This document shows positions 26,221-35,764 of a stretch of DNA of 64,000 nt, piece after piece. The notes beneath the pieces are model-generated. The model did no database searches. It saw only the letters and a list, made by a program, of their open reading frames with translations, and was not told where the DNA came from. The stretch's first letter is position 1, and every line of letters starts with the position of its first letter. The position numbers were made by a program, and so were the translations under genes. Origin of the DNA: Burkholderiaceae bacterium. GTDB taxonomy: Bacteria; Pseudomonadota; Gammaproteobacteria; Burkholderiales; Burkholderiaceae_D. Location: NCBI GenBank assembly GCA_030158675.1, contig JAOASL010000040.1, forward strand, positions 1-64,000, read 5' to 3'.

Positions 26221-29200
26221 ATGAGAGCAATTATCAAAGCGGCGCTGGAACAGCGCCTGGTGATGGTCGTCATCGCCCTCGCTCTGATCGGCTTCGGCGT
26301 ACGCGCGGCGATGAAGCTGTCGGTCGACGCCTTCCCGGACGTGACCAACATCCAGGTACAAGTGGCGACGGAGGCGCCGGGGCGCTCGCCGGAAGAGGTC
26401 GAGCGCTTCGTCACCGTGCCGCTGGAGATCGCGATGACAGGCCTGCCCGGCCTGACCGACATGCGTTCGCTGAACCGCAGCGGGCTGTCGATCATCACGC
26501 TGGTCTTCTCTGACAACACGGATGTTTACTTCGCGCGCCAGCTGGTCATGGAACGGTTGATGGAGGTGCGTTCGCGGCTGCCCGATGGCATCACGCCGGT
26601 GCTGGGCCCGGTATCGACCGGACTTGGCGAAGTATTCCAGTACACGCTCGACCATCCGGACGACGGCAAACGCAAGCTGACTGAGGCCGAGCTGATGGAA
26701 CGCCGCTCGATCCAGGACTGGGTGGTGCGGCCGATGCTGCGCTCGATCGCCGGTGTGGCCGAGATCAACTCGTTCGGCGGATTCGAGAAGCAATACCAGG
26801 TGTTCGTGAATCCCGACCGCCTGCGTCACTACCATCTCGGCCTGGAACAAGTGCGTGACGCCATCGCGCGCAACAACGCCAACTCCGGTGGCGGCATCCT
26901 GCCGCAGGGCGCCGAGCAGTTCCTGATCCGCGGCGTCGGCCTGACCCGCACGGTGGAGGACGTCGGCAACATCGTGCTGAAGGAAGATCGCGGCATCCCC
27001 GTGTTCGTGCGCGACGTGGCCGAGGTGAAGATCGGCCCGGCGGTGCGCCAGGGCGCGCTGGTGAAGAACGGCACGACCGAATCGACCGGCGGCATCGTGA
27101 TGATGCTCAAGGGCGGCAACGCGAAGGAAATCGTCACCCGCATCAAGTCGCGCGTGAACGAGATCAACTCGAAGCAGATGCTGTCCGGCGGGCTGCAGAT
27201 CGTGCCTTTCTACGACCGCACCGAGCTGGTCGACGCATCGCTGTGGATGGTCGGCAAGGTGCTGATCGAAGGCGTGATCCTGGTGGTGATCGTGCTGCTC
27301 GTGTTCCTCGGCGACCTGCGCTCGTCGCTGGTGGTGATCGCGACGCTGGTGATCACACCGCTGGTGACCTTCATGATCATGAACAAGATCGGCCTGTCGG
27401 CTAACCTGATGTCACTTGGGGGATTGGCGATCGCGATAGGACTGATGGTCGACGCCACCGTCGTGGTGGTGGAGAACGTGTTCCACAAGCTCGGGCATGC
27501 GAAACCGGAGGAGCGCGTGCAGGTCGTGCTGGAAGGCACGGTCGATGTCGCCAAGCCGACCATTTACGGCATCTCGATCATCATCCTGGTGTTCCTGCCG
27601 CTGATGACCTTATCCGGCATGGAAGGCAAGATGTTCGGGCCGCTCGCGCTGACGATCGCGATTGCACTGGCCGTATCGCTGGCGGTGTCGCTGCTGCTGT
27701 CGCCGGCGCTGTGCGCGTACATCCTGAAAGGCGGCGCCGACCAAGACACCAGGCCGATCGCCTTCATGAAACGCCACTATGTCACCCTGCTGAATGCGGC
27801 GCTGAGGTCGCAGAAGAAGACCGTGGCGGCCGCGATCCTGCTGCTGCTGGCGTCGTTCGCGATCGTGCCCTTCCTGGGCAAGAGCTTCATCCCGATCATG
27901 AAGGAAGGCTCGATCACGCCGACCATCGTGCGCATGCCCAGCATCTCGCTGGACGAGGCCAGCAAAATCGACCTGGAGGCGATGCGGCGGATCAGCGAGA
28001 TCCCGGGCGTGCGGATGGCCGTCTCCAAGCTCGGCCGCGGCGAGTCGCCGGCCGATCCGTCGGGCCCGAATGAATCCGATCCGGTGGTGTCGCTTGATCC
28101 GGCATCGGGTCGCTCGCAGACGGAGGTCGAAGAAGATATCCGCAAGGTGCTGGCGGACCTGCCGGGTGTACAGATCGTGATGAACCAGCCGATCGCACAG
28201 CGCGTCGACGAGATGCTGACCGGTGTGCGCTCGCAGCTGGCTATCAAGATCTTCGGCGATGACCTGAACGAGCTGCGCCGCATTTCCGAGCAGGTAGCGC
28301 GGATCGTCAAGACGGTGCCAGGCGCCAGCGATATCCGTGTCGACCGGCTGTCGGGCCAGCAGACGCTGACCATCGACATCGACCGCCGCGCAATCGCACG
28401 CTACGGCATCAACGTGGCCGATATCCACACCATCATCGAGACCGCGCTCGGCGGCAGCGAAGTCAGCCAGCTTTATGAGGGCGAGCGACGCTACGCGATC
28501 CTGCTGCGTTATCCGGAAGGTTTCCGCAACTCGGTCGACGTGATCCGCGAGACGCTGCTGCGCACTGCCGACAACGCGGTGATACCACTGGAAAGCGTGG
28601 CTGAGGTGAAGCTGGTCGACAGCCCGCCGATGGTCAATCGCGAACTCGGCAAGCGCCGCGTCGTGGTCGGCGCCAACGTGACCGGGCGCGACCTTGGCGG
28701 CTTTGTCGCCGAGGTGCAGCAGCGCGTCGAGGGCGAGCTGAAGCTTCCGGAAGGCTATTACCTGTCGTGGGGCGGCCAGTTCGAGAACATGCAGCGCGCG
28801 ATGGGCACACTGATGGTGATCGTGCCGCTGACCATCGTGGCGATTTATTTCCTGCTGTTCCTGATGTTCAATTCGGTGCGACTGGCCGCGCTGATCATCA
28901 CGGTGCTGCCGTTCGCCTCGATCGGCGGCGTGTTCGGGCTGGCCATCACGGGCGAGTACCTGTCGGTACCGGCGTCGGTGGGCTTCATTGCGCTGTGGGG
29001 CATTGCGGTGCTCAACGGGGTAGTGCTGATCACCTACGTGCGCCGCTTGCGCGAGGAAGGCGTGCCGATCGAACAGGCGCTGCGCGACGGCTGTGCGCAG
29101 CGCTTCCGTCCGGTGATGATGACGGCGACCGTCGCGCTGCTCGGACTGGTGCCGTTCCTGTTCGCGTCCGGTCCCGGCTCGGAAGTGCAGCGACCGCTGG

Positions 29201-29340
29201 CGGTGGTGGTGATCGGCGGCCTGATCACGTCGACACTGCTGACGCTGGTCGTGCTGCCGGTGCTGTACCGCTGGTTCGAGCCGCCGCTGGTCGAGACCGA
29301 CGAGCAGCGCCAGGCGCGCCTGACCAATACGGCGGTCTGA
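26221..29340 (+). CDS. Heavy-metal RND efflux pump (CusA/CzcA family)
   Basis: 1039 residues with the typical twelve transmembrane helices and two large periplasmic loops. The TM4 segment reads AIGLMVDATVVVVEN, with the Asp and Glu used for proton relay. It is neither the DFG...VDGAV form of CzcA (Zn/Co/Cd) nor the MVDAAIVMIEN form of CusA (Cu/Ag), so the metal is not assigned. It is proton-driven and exports cations from periplasm or cytoplasm through the channel protein. GGAG lies 8 bases before the ATG. Confidence 0.92.
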   Translation: MRAIIKAALEQRLVMVVIALALIGFGVRAAMKLSVDAFPDVTNIQVQVATEAPGRSPEEVERFVTVPLEIAMTGLPGLTDMRSLNRSGLSIITLVFSDNTDVYFARQLVMERLMEVRSRLPDGITPVLGPVSTGLGEVFQYTLDHPDDGKRKLTEAELMERRSIQDWVVRPMLRSIAGVAEINSFGGFEKQYQVFVNPDRLRHYHLGLEQVRDAIARNNANSGGGILPQGAEQFLIRGVGLTRTVEDVGNIVLKEDRGIPVFVRDVAEVKIGPAVRQGALVKNGTTESTGGIVMMLKGGNAKEIVTRIKSRVNEINSKQMLSGGLQIVPFYDRTELVDASLWMVGKVLIEGVILVVIVLLVFLGDLRSSLVVIATLVITPLVTFMIMNKIGLSANLMSLGGLAIAIGLMVDATVVVVENVFHKLGHAKPEERVQVVLEGTVDVAKPTIYGISIIILVFLPLMTLSGMEGKMFGPLALTIAIALAVSLAVSLLLSPALCAYILKGGADQDTRPIAFMKRHYVTLLNAALRSQKKTVAAAILLLLASFAIVPFLGKSFIPIMKEGSITPTIVRMPSISLDEASKIDLEAMRRISEIPGVRMAVSKLGRGESPADPSGPNESDPVVSLDPASGRSQTEVEEDIRKVLADLPGVQIVMNQPIAQRVDEMLTGVRSQLAIKIFGDDLNELRRISEQVARIVKTVPGASDIRVDRLSGQQTLTIDIDRRAIARYGINVADIHTIIETALGGSEVSQLYEGERRYAILLRYPEGFRNSVDVIRETLLRTADNAVIPLESVAEVKLVDSPPMVNRELGKRRVVVGANVTGRDLGGFVAEVQQRVEGELKLPEGYYLSWGGQFENMQRAMGTLMVIVPLTIVAIYFLLFLMFNSVRLAALIITVLPFASIGGVFGLAITGEYLSVPASVGFIALWGIAVLNGVVLITYVRRLREEGVPIEQALRDGCAQRFRPVMMTATVALLGLVPFLFASGPGSEVQRPLAVVVIGGLITSTLLTLVVLPVLYRWFEPPLVETDEQRQARLTNTAV

Positions 29341-29344
29341 TCGA

Positions 29345-29393
29345 CGGGCAGGACGGCGGCCATCGGCCTGACGATGCGCCGCCGCCCTGCCCG
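29345..29393 (+). terminator. Hairpin after the RND operon
   Basis: Stem CGGGCAGGaCGGCGGC pairs with GCCGCCGcCCTGCCCG, leaving one mismatch and a 17-base loop. Only a weak pyrimidine tail follows. It lies just after the pump stop and before the next rightward gene. Confidence 0.5.
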
Positions 29394-29519
29394 CTCTTGC
29401 CTGACATCGCCTCTGCCAGACTGTGGCCTTGGTCACCAAGCGGGACGGCAACGCTGCGCTATGATGCCTGCTGCGACCACGGACAATCGCCCGGCTACGG
29501 GCATCAGGACACTCACTTA

Positions 29520-30290
29520 ATGATCGAGCTGCAACTCATCGGCTGTAACGGCGGCATCGGCGGCCCCGGTCGCCAGACTACTTGTTATGGCATCGGCGAG
29601 CAGATCGTGATCGACGCGGGCACCGGGCTGGGCACGCTGTCGCTGGAGCGGCTGGCACGCATCGATCATGTAGTGCTGACCCATGCGCACCTTGATCATG
29701 TGGCCGGTCTGCCGCTGATGGCCGACTCGGTCGGCGCGTGGCGCGATGCGCCGCTGACGGTCTGGGCAAGCGCCGAGGTGCTCGCCATCTTGCAGGCGCA
29801 CCTGCTGAACGATCAGGTATGGCCCGACTTCACCCGCCTGCCCAGCGTCGAGGAACCCTTCATCCGGCTGCAGGAAATGCCGGCCGGCGGCACCGAGATC
29901 GCGGGCTACCGGATCGCGCCGCTACCGGCCGACCATGGCATCGCCGCCTGTGGCTATCGGGTCGAGGCCGGTGATGTGGCGATCGCATTTTCCGGCGACA
30001 CCGCTGACTGCTCAGCGTTCTGGGACAGGCTGGCGCGCGATGCGCAGCTCGCTGCGGTGGTGGTGGAATGTTCGTATCCGGCATCGATGGCCGCGATGGC
30101 CGAGCTGACCCGGCATATGCACGCCGGTCAGGTGGCCGCGCGGCTGGCTGCGCTGCGCGACGGCGTGGCCGGTGTGGTCATTCATCGCAAGCCCGGCCTC
30201 GAAGACGAGATAGCACACGACCTGCAGGCCGCGCCGCACGGCGGCGACCTGCGGCTGCCGGTGCCGGGTGATGTCTATCGCTTCGGCTGA
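29520..30290 (+). CDS. MBL-fold metallo-hydrolase
   Basis: 256 residues of the metallo-beta-lactamase fold, in the group of RNase Z/class II cyclic-nucleotide phosphodiesterase-like proteins. The metal motif HAHLDH lies near residues 54-59, LPADHG further on, and FSGDT near 158 gives the bridging aspartate. No signal peptide is seen. The true substrate is unknown. It converges on the next gene with one base between the stops. Confidence 0.82.
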   Translation: MIELQLIGCNGGIGGPGRQTTCYGIGEQIVIDAGTGLGTLSLERLARIDHVVLTHAHLDHVAGLPLMADSVGAWRDAPLTVWASAEVLAILQAHLLNDQVWPDFTRLPSVEEPFIRLQEMPAGGTEIAGYRIAPLPADHGIAACGYRVEAGDVAIAFSGDTADCSAFWDRLARDAQLAAVVVECSYPASMAAMAELTRHMHAGQVAARLAALRDGVAGVVIHRKPGLEDEIAHDLQAAPHGGDLRLPVPGDVYRFG

Positions 30291-30291
30291 C

Positions 30292-31152
30292 CTAATTAAA
30301 TTCGACCGACACGGTCGGATCACCCGGCAAGCCGGTGTACTGCATCCTGACCTTCATGCCCGCCTTCGTCGGCTGCGGCGGGAAGAAGCCGCCCAGGCTG
30401 AGCAGGTCGCCCTTCTTCAGCACGATACCTTCCTTCTTCAGCTCCTTCGCCAGCCAGATCGCCGCGTTCAGCGGATTGCCCATGATGGCGCTGCCCTGGC
30501 CACGGCCGAGTTCTTTGCGATTGTCAGCCTCGTCCACCATCACCACCGTCATGTTCGCCATCGCGTCGGCAAAGGCCTGCGTGCGCTGCACCGGCACTTC
30601 GGCGCCGGTCACACCGCCGCGGAAGCCGACATTGACGGCGATGAAGTTGGCGCCGCTGAACTGGCCCTCCAGCATCAGGTCGGGCAATTCGATGAAAGGC
30701 ACCACCGACTCAAGGTGAGCGAGCGCCTCGAGCGGCGTAGTCGCTTCAGCCAGCCCGGCATCCCTGACTTCAACGATCAGATCGGCCTCGTACAGCGGAC
30801 GCGCGCCGAAGTCATGCGGCAGTACCGCGATGATGTCGACAAAATTGCGGTCGTACATGGTGCCCCATTTCGGTCCGCTGACGCCGAAGCGCTGCTGCAG
30901 CGCCGGATTGGTGAAGGCAGCCTTGTAGCCGATCGGACTACCCAGCACCCGCGGCAGCCTGGCGGCCAGCTTGCGCTTGGCGCACTCGGCATCCTCGAGC
31001 GAAATGTCATTGCCAAAGCCCGTGCTGGGCTTGCGCTGCGTGAAATCAGCCAGATAGGCATCGACCTGCGCATCGGTCGGGCAGGCGGCGAAGGCCGGCG
31101 ATGCGGCCAGTGCGCAGGCGGCGAAGGCGAGAGGCAAAATAGGTTTCAACAC
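30292..31152 (-). CDS. Exported hydratase-family protein (2-keto-4-pentenoate hydratase-like)
   Basis: About 286 residues. A signal peptide (VLKPILPLAFAACALAASPA, then FA) precedes a hydratase/decarboxylase-family body of the same fold as DmpE and DmpH (ARPLYEADLIVEVRD; QGSAIMGNPLNAAIWLA; KKGDLLSLGG). AGGAGA lies just before GTG 31152 and TTG 31149; either could be the start. Export of this usually cytosolic family is odd. Two mature cysteines (about 25 and 58 in the early mature part) might form a disulfide. Substrate unknown. Confidence 0.8.
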   Translation of the reverse strand: MLKPILPLAFAACALAASPAFAACPTDAQVDAYLADFTQRKPSTGFGNDISLEDAECAKRKLAARLPRVLGSPIGYKAAFTNPALQQRFGVSGPKWGTMYDRNFVDIIAVLPHDFGARPLYEADLIVEVRDAGLAEATTPLEALAHLESVVPFIELPDLMLEGQFSGANFIAVNVGFRGGVTGAEVPVQRTQAFADAMANMTVVMVDEADNRKELGRGQGSAIMGNPLNAAIWLAKELKKEGIVLKKGDLLSLGGFFPPQPTKAGMKVRMQYTGLPGDPTVSVEFN

Positions 31153-31353
31153 GAGTCTCCTAGGTCTGGTTCCGAAAGGGCATGCATGCCCGGCGAAGTC
31201 GGCCGAGCATAGCATGCAGCAAGGTGCCGGCAGCGCCATGAGCTGCCCCGGCGCGGACCATTACGCATACAATCGCGGGCGGCGGCAACGCACGTCGGCT
31301 GAACTTCCGGCAGGACGCCACTGCCGCTCAACCTCATTTCCGGAATACTGAAT

Positions 31354-32106
31354 ATGCTCGAATTTTTCCAGTCGCTGAACTGGTTCGTGGTCGGCCAGAT
31401 CATCCTGATCGACATCCTGCTAGGCGGTGATAACGCGATCGTGATTGCACTGGCCTGCCGCAAGCTGCCGCCACGGCAACGTATGCAAGGCATCCTGTGG
31501 GGCACCGCCGGCGCGATCGTGGTGCGTGTCGCGCTGATCGCATTCGCGGTCACGTTGCTCGGCGTGCCGTGGCTGAAGGCCATCGGCGGCTTGCTGCTGT
31601 TGTGGATAGGCGTGAAACTGCTGATACAGGACGACGACAACCACGACCATATCGACGGCGGCGAGCGCCTGATGACTGCCGTCAAGACCATCATCATCGC
31701 CGACCTGGTGATGAGCATCGATAACGTGGTCGCCGTCGCCAGTGCCGCCGAGCACGCCGGCGCCGAGCACAAGCTGATGCTGGTGGCCTTTGGCATCATG
31801 GTCAGCATACCGATCGTGATCTGGGGCAGCTCGCTGGTGCTGAAGATCATGGATCGCGTGCCGGCGCTGGTAACGGCCGGCGGCGCGCTGCTCGGTTATC
31901 TCGGCGGCGCAATGATCTCGTCCGACCTGGCGCTGAAGGCGCGCGTGGCCAGCCTGCTGGACGGCGAACTGCCGCCGCTTGCCACCGGCGATACCCGCCT
32001 CAGCCTGGCCGGCATCACCGGCGCGCTGTTCGTCGTGCTGGCCGGCTGGTGGATCTCGCAGCGGCGCGGCAATAACGTCGACGCCGACAATACGGGCACG
32101 CGATAA
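31354..32106 (+). CDS. TerC-family membrane protein (YjbE type), putative metal exporter
   Basis: 250 residues with about seven transmembrane helices. The acidic membrane motifs LLGGDNAIVIAL and DLVMSIDNVVAVA are the paired TerC signatures. A histidine/aspartate loop (DDDNHDHIDGGE) lies between the halves. Members export Mn2+ or related divalent metals. No yybP-ykoY riboswitch, often found before such genes, was recognised upstream. Confidence 0.88.
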   Translation: MLEFFQSLNWFVVGQIILIDILLGGDNAIVIALACRKLPPRQRMQGILWGTAGAIVVRVALIAFAVTLLGVPWLKAIGGLLLLWIGVKLLIQDDDNHDHIDGGERLMTAVKTIIIADLVMSIDNVVAVASAAEHAGAEHKLMLVAFGIMVSIPIVIWGSSLVLKIMDRVPALVTAGGALLGYLGGAMISSDLALKARVASLLDGELPPLATGDTRLSLAGITGALFVVLAGWWISQRRGNNVDADNTGTR

Positions 32107-32153
32107 ATCTCTAGGATGTCGGTACCTCCCCCGCCGGACGGCGGAGCGTACCT

Positions 32154-33866
32154 ATGGAACATCATGTACCGCTGATCACCACACTGGCTTCTGCCTTCAG
32201 CCTCGCCCTGCTGTTCGGCTATGTCGCGCTGCGCATGAAAATGCCGGCGCTGGTCGGCTACCTGCTGGCCGGCGTGACGCTCGGTCAGTTCGCCCCCGGC
32301 TTCATTGCTCACCCGGGACTGGCATCGCAACTGGCCGAGGTCGGCGTGATGTTGCTGATGTTCAGCGTCGGCCTGCATTTTTCCATCGATGACCTGCTCG
32401 CGGTGCGCAAGATCGCGCTGCCGGGGGCGCTGCTGCAGATCGCGGTCGCCACAGCGCTCGGCGCGGCCCTGGCATGGAGCTGGGGCTGGCATCCGGGCGC
32501 CGGGCTGATCTTCGGATTGTCCTTGTCGGTCGCAAGTACCGTCGTGCTGCTACGCGCACTGGAGGCGCGCAGCGCGCTGGAATCGGTGAACGGGCGCATT
32601 GCGGTCGGCTGGCTGGTCGTCGAGGATCTGGTGATGGTGCTGGCACTGGTGTTGCTGCCCGTGTTCGGCCGGCTCGGTGACAGCGGCGCCGGCCAGCCGG
32701 CAGCGCTCGGTGCCGCCTTGCTGGCACTGGGCGCCGCCTTGCTGAAGGTGGCCCTGTTCGTCGCGCTGATGCTGGCGCTGGGGCGGAAATTCCTGCCACG
32801 CCTGCTGTGGCTGGTCGCGCATACCGGCTCGCGCGAGCTGTTCGGCCTGTGCGTGGTGGCTGCAGCGATCGGCATTGCCGTCGGTGCCGCGGCGCTGTTC
32901 GGCGTGTCCTTCGCGCTCGGCGCATTCTTCGCCGGGATGGTGCTGCGCGAATCCGAATTCAGCCATCAGGCCGCCGATGAATCGCTGCCGCTGCGCGATG
33001 CGTTTTCGGTGTTGTTCTTCGTGTCGGTGGGCATGCTGTTCGACCCGCGCATCCTGGTAGAACAGCCACTGCAGGCACTGGCGGTGCTGGCCACCATCAT
33101 GATCGGCAAGTCGCTGGCGGCCATGCTGCTGGTGCTGGCACTGCGCTATCCGCTGAGCACCGCGCTGACCGTGTCGGCCAGCCTCGCGCAGATCGGCGAG
33201 TTTTCTTTCATCCTTGCCGGCCTTGGCGTGGCGCTCGGTCTGCTGCCGGAAGAAGCACGCACGCTGATCCTGGCCGGCGCGATCGTATCGATCGCACTCA
33301 ACCCCCTGCTGTTCACGCTGGTCAATCCGCTGCGGCGCTGGCTCCATGAGCATGCGGCCCTGACGCAGCTGCTCGAGCGCTCCGCCGATACCCTGGGCGA
33401 ATTGCCGATGTCGACCGAGGCACGCTTTCTTTCCGGTCAGACCGTGCTGGTCGGCTGGGGTCGTGTTGGCCGGCGCATCGCTGACGCGCTCGAACACGAA
33501 TCGATTCCGTACGTGGTGATTGAGCGTAACCGCGAACTGGTCAGGCGGCTGCGCGAACAAGGCAAGGCGGCGGTGGCCGGCGATGCCGGCGAGGCGCTGA
33601 CCCTGGTGCAGGCCCATATCGCGCGCGCCGCACTGTTGGTGATCGCCGTGCCCGGCGCGGTCGACGTGCGCGCGGTGCTGCACCAGGCAACGCGGCTGAA
33701 CCCGTCAGTGCAATCGCTGGTGCGTACGCACAGTGAACAGCAGGCAGCGCTGTTGTCGGACACGATTACCGGCCGCGTGTTCTTCGGCGAGGCCGAACTT
33801 GCGCACAGCATGATCGACGACGTGCTGCGGCGCTACGGCAAGGGCCTCAGCGTCGCACGCCGATGA
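32154..33866 (+). CDS. ybaL: YbaL-type K+/H+ antiporter (CPA2, Kef family)
   Basis: 570 residues. The antiporter domain (1-400) matches E. coli YbaL closely in pattern (PLVGYLLAGV-like, GVMLLMFSVGLHFS, SVASTVVLLRALE, GWLVVEDLVMVLALVLLP). A C-terminal TrkA-N (RCK) domain begins at about 428 with VLVGWGRVGRRIADAL and should bind a nucleotide. Its 3' end overlaps the next, opposing gene by 20 bases. Confidence 0.92.
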   Translation: MEHHVPLITTLASAFSLALLFGYVALRMKMPALVGYLLAGVTLGQFAPGFIAHPGLASQLAEVGVMLLMFSVGLHFSIDDLLAVRKIALPGALLQIAVATALGAALAWSWGWHPGAGLIFGLSLSVASTVVLLRALEARSALESVNGRIAVGWLVVEDLVMVLALVLLPVFGRLGDSGAGQPAALGAALLALGAALLKVALFVALMLALGRKFLPRLLWLVAHTGSRELFGLCVVAAAIGIAVGAAALFGVSFALGAFFAGMVLRESEFSHQAADESLPLRDAFSVLFFVSVGMLFDPRILVEQPLQALAVLATIMIGKSLAAMLLVLALRYPLSTALTVSASLAQIGEFSFILAGLGVALGLLPEEARTLILAGAIVSIALNPLLFTLVNPLRRWLHEHAALTQLLERSADTLGELPMSTEARFLSGQTVLVGWGRVGRRIADALEHESIPYVVIERNRELVRRLREQGKAAVAGDAGEALTLVQAHIARAALLVIAVPGAVDVRAVLHQATRLNPSVQSLVRTHSEQQAALLSDTITGRVFFGEAELAHSMIDDVLRRYGKGLSVARR

Positions 33867-34644
33867 AAACGAAACGGTTGAGGCTGAAGAAATAATCGCC
33901 CTCGGCACCGATGGCGCGCGCGTCGTCTTTCCACGTACTGATATCGGCGGCAGTCAGGCCATTGCGGCCGGCGGCGAAATTGCCGAGCATCTGCATCATT
34001 CCGACACTGTAAGTGTTCGGGTCATAGGCGACGTTCAGCAGCGGCACTACCTCGACGCGCACATCGTCGAAACCGGCCTGCGTCATCCGGCGCTTCAGCG
34101 TACGCGGTAGTTGCGGATGCGGTATGTGCTCGTTCCAGGTTTCAATTACGCGGCGCATGCGCACATCGTCATGGCTGGCCCAGACGGCGGATTCCCAGTC
34201 GGTATCGACCAGCAACGCGCGACCGCCCGGACGGATCACGCGCGCAAGCTCGCGCAGCGCGCCGTCGATGTCCTCGACGTATTCATATACCTGCGAGGCC
34301 AGCGCGACATCGAAGCTGGCATCCGCATACGGCAAGCGGGCCACGTCGGCCAGTTCGAACGACACCTGCGGCAGGCTCGCGCAACGGCGCCGCGCGATCG
34401 ACAACATGGCCGGCGCAATGTCAACGCCGCGCACACGGCCCCGGGTGCCGACGCCCTGCGCCAGCGATTCGGTGGTCAGCCCCGGTCCGCAGCCGATGTC
34501 GAGCGCGCGCTCGCCTTCCCTTGGCGCGAGCAAGGCCAGCACCTTGTCGCGCTGCGCAACGACGTCGGGCGTCAGGTAGACCGCAGTCAGCGCGCCGGAC
34601 GCGCGTTCGTCGAATTGTTCCTGGGCGGTAGGGGCGGTGCTCAT
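33847..34644 (-). CDS. Class I SAM-dependent methyltransferase
   Basis: 265 residues, UbiE/arsenite-methyltransferase-like group. Motif I is ALDIGCGPGLTTESLA, then GVDIAPAML, and FDVALASQVYEYVED as the post-I segment. No arsenite-binding cysteine set is present. The 3' end overlaps ybaL by 20 bases in antisense. Substrate unknown. Confidence 0.85.
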   Translation of the reverse strand: MSTAPTAQEQFDERASGALTAVYLTPDVVAQRDKVLALLAPREGERALDIGCGPGLTTESLAQGVGTRGRVRGVDIAPAMLSIARRRCASLPQVSFELADVARLPYADASFDVALASQVYEYVEDIDGALRELARVIRPGGRALLVDTDWESAVWASHDDVRMRRVIETWNEHIPHPQLPRTLKRRMTQAGFDDVRVEVVPLLNVAYDPNTYSVGMMQMLGNFAAGRNGLTAADISTWKDDARAIGAEGDYFFSLNRFVFIGVRR

Positions 34645-34732
34645 GCTGCCGGGTCTCCTTCATGGGTCATCGTTGTTCGTATTGTTTTTTGATCGTTATA
34701 TTTAACGCATCATTCATCGCGGCAGCCGGCGC

Positions 34733-35764
34733 TCATTTCTTCACCAGCCCCTCCAGCAACGCCCGATGAAAGCCTTGCGGATCCTGCATCTGCGGCGCAT
34801 GGCCGAGCTGTGGAAACAGCCGGAGTCGCGCATCGGGTATGGCCGCCGCTGCGCGCCGCGCCAGCACCGGATAATTGCCGAGCCGCGCCTTCACGTCGGG
34901 CGGGGAAAATTCCCGGCCGATCGCGGTACTGTCCTTCTCGCCGATCAGCAGCAGCGTCGGCACCGCGAGCCGGCCGAATTCATACACCACCGGCTGCGTG
35001 AAAATCATGTCGTACAGCAGCGCTGACTGCCAGGTGATGATGTCGCGACCCGGGCCTCTGTACATGCCGGCAAGCATTTGCACCCATTGCTCATACTCGG
35101 GCCGCCATTCGCCGACGTAATACGTGCTGCGCTGGTAGTTACGGATGCGTTCGGCTGTCACCTGCTGTTCGCGCGCATGCCACTGGTCCACGGTCAGCGA
35201 CGGCACGCCTTCGGCCTTCCAGTCTTCGAGGCCAATCGGATTCACCATCACCAGCTGCTCAAGCTGCGCAGGAAACATCAGTGCCATGCGCGCGGCCAGC
35301 ATGCCGCCGGTCGAATGACCGATCACGATGTAGCGCGTGATGCCGAGCGATTCGAGCAGGGCCCGGGTGTTGTGCGCGAGCTGCTGGAATGAATACTGGT
35401 AGGCGGCAGGTTTGCTCGATTTGCAAAAGCCGATCTGGTCCGGAACGATGACGCGATACCCCTGCGATTGCAGGAAACGCATCGTGCCTTCCCACGTGGC
35501 CGCACAGAAGTTTTTTCCGTGCAGCAGGACGACAACGCGACCGTTCGCTTCGCTCGGCGTTGGCTGCAGGTCGAGATACGCCATCTGCAGCGGCTGTCGC
35601 TGCGACTCAAAACGGAAACGCTCGACCGGCGCCGGATAGTCGAAGCCCTCGAGTTCGGCACCATAAACCGGCTCAGGGCCGGCAGCCGGCGCGGCCGCGT
35701 GCGCATGTCCGGCCAGCGCCGCCATACCCGACAGCAGCCAGGCTGCGAAAAAAGGGCGAGTCAT
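34733..35764 (-). CDS. Exported alpha/beta hydrolase
   Basis: 343 residues. Signal peptide at about 1-23 (LLSGMAALAGHAHA). An oxyanion-hole HGKNF, the nucleophile elbow GHSTGGM and a C-terminal LGHAPQMQDP histidine form the expected hydrolase set. It lies one base after the stop-to-start junction with the MFS transporter, so the two are probably one operon and the hydrolase may release the transporter's substrate. It is not a DmpD candidate because it is exported. Confidence 0.85.
   Translation of the reverse strand: MTRPFFAAWLLSGMAALAGHAHAAAPAAGPEPVYGAELEGFDYPAPVERFRFESQRQPLQMAYLDLQPTPSEANGRVVVLLHGKNFCAATWEGTMRFLQSQGYRVIVPDQIGFCKSSKPAAYQYSFQQLAHNTRALLESLGITRYIVIGHSTGGMLAARMALMFPAQLEQLVMVNPIGLEDWKAEGVPSLTVDQWHAREQQVTAERIRNYQRSTYYVGEWRPEYEQWVQMLAGMYRGPGRDIITWQSALLYDMIFTQPVVYEFGRLAVPTLLLIGEKDSTAIGREFSPPDVKARLGNYPVLARRAAAAIPDARLRLFPQLGHAPQMQDPQGFHRALLEGLVKK

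Noticed and set aside
27610..29451. 613-codon open frame opposite the RND pump
   Set aside because: Antisense to conserved pump sequence, with biased composition.
31153..31353. yybP-ykoY manganese riboswitch before the TerC gene
   Set aside because: The conserved paired loops of that riboswitch could not be found in the spacer.
34733..35764. Alpha/beta hydrolase as the missing DmpD
   Set aside because: It has a signal peptide, lies far from the meta operon and is coupled to an MFS transporter, so a role on cytosolic ring-fission product is unlikely.
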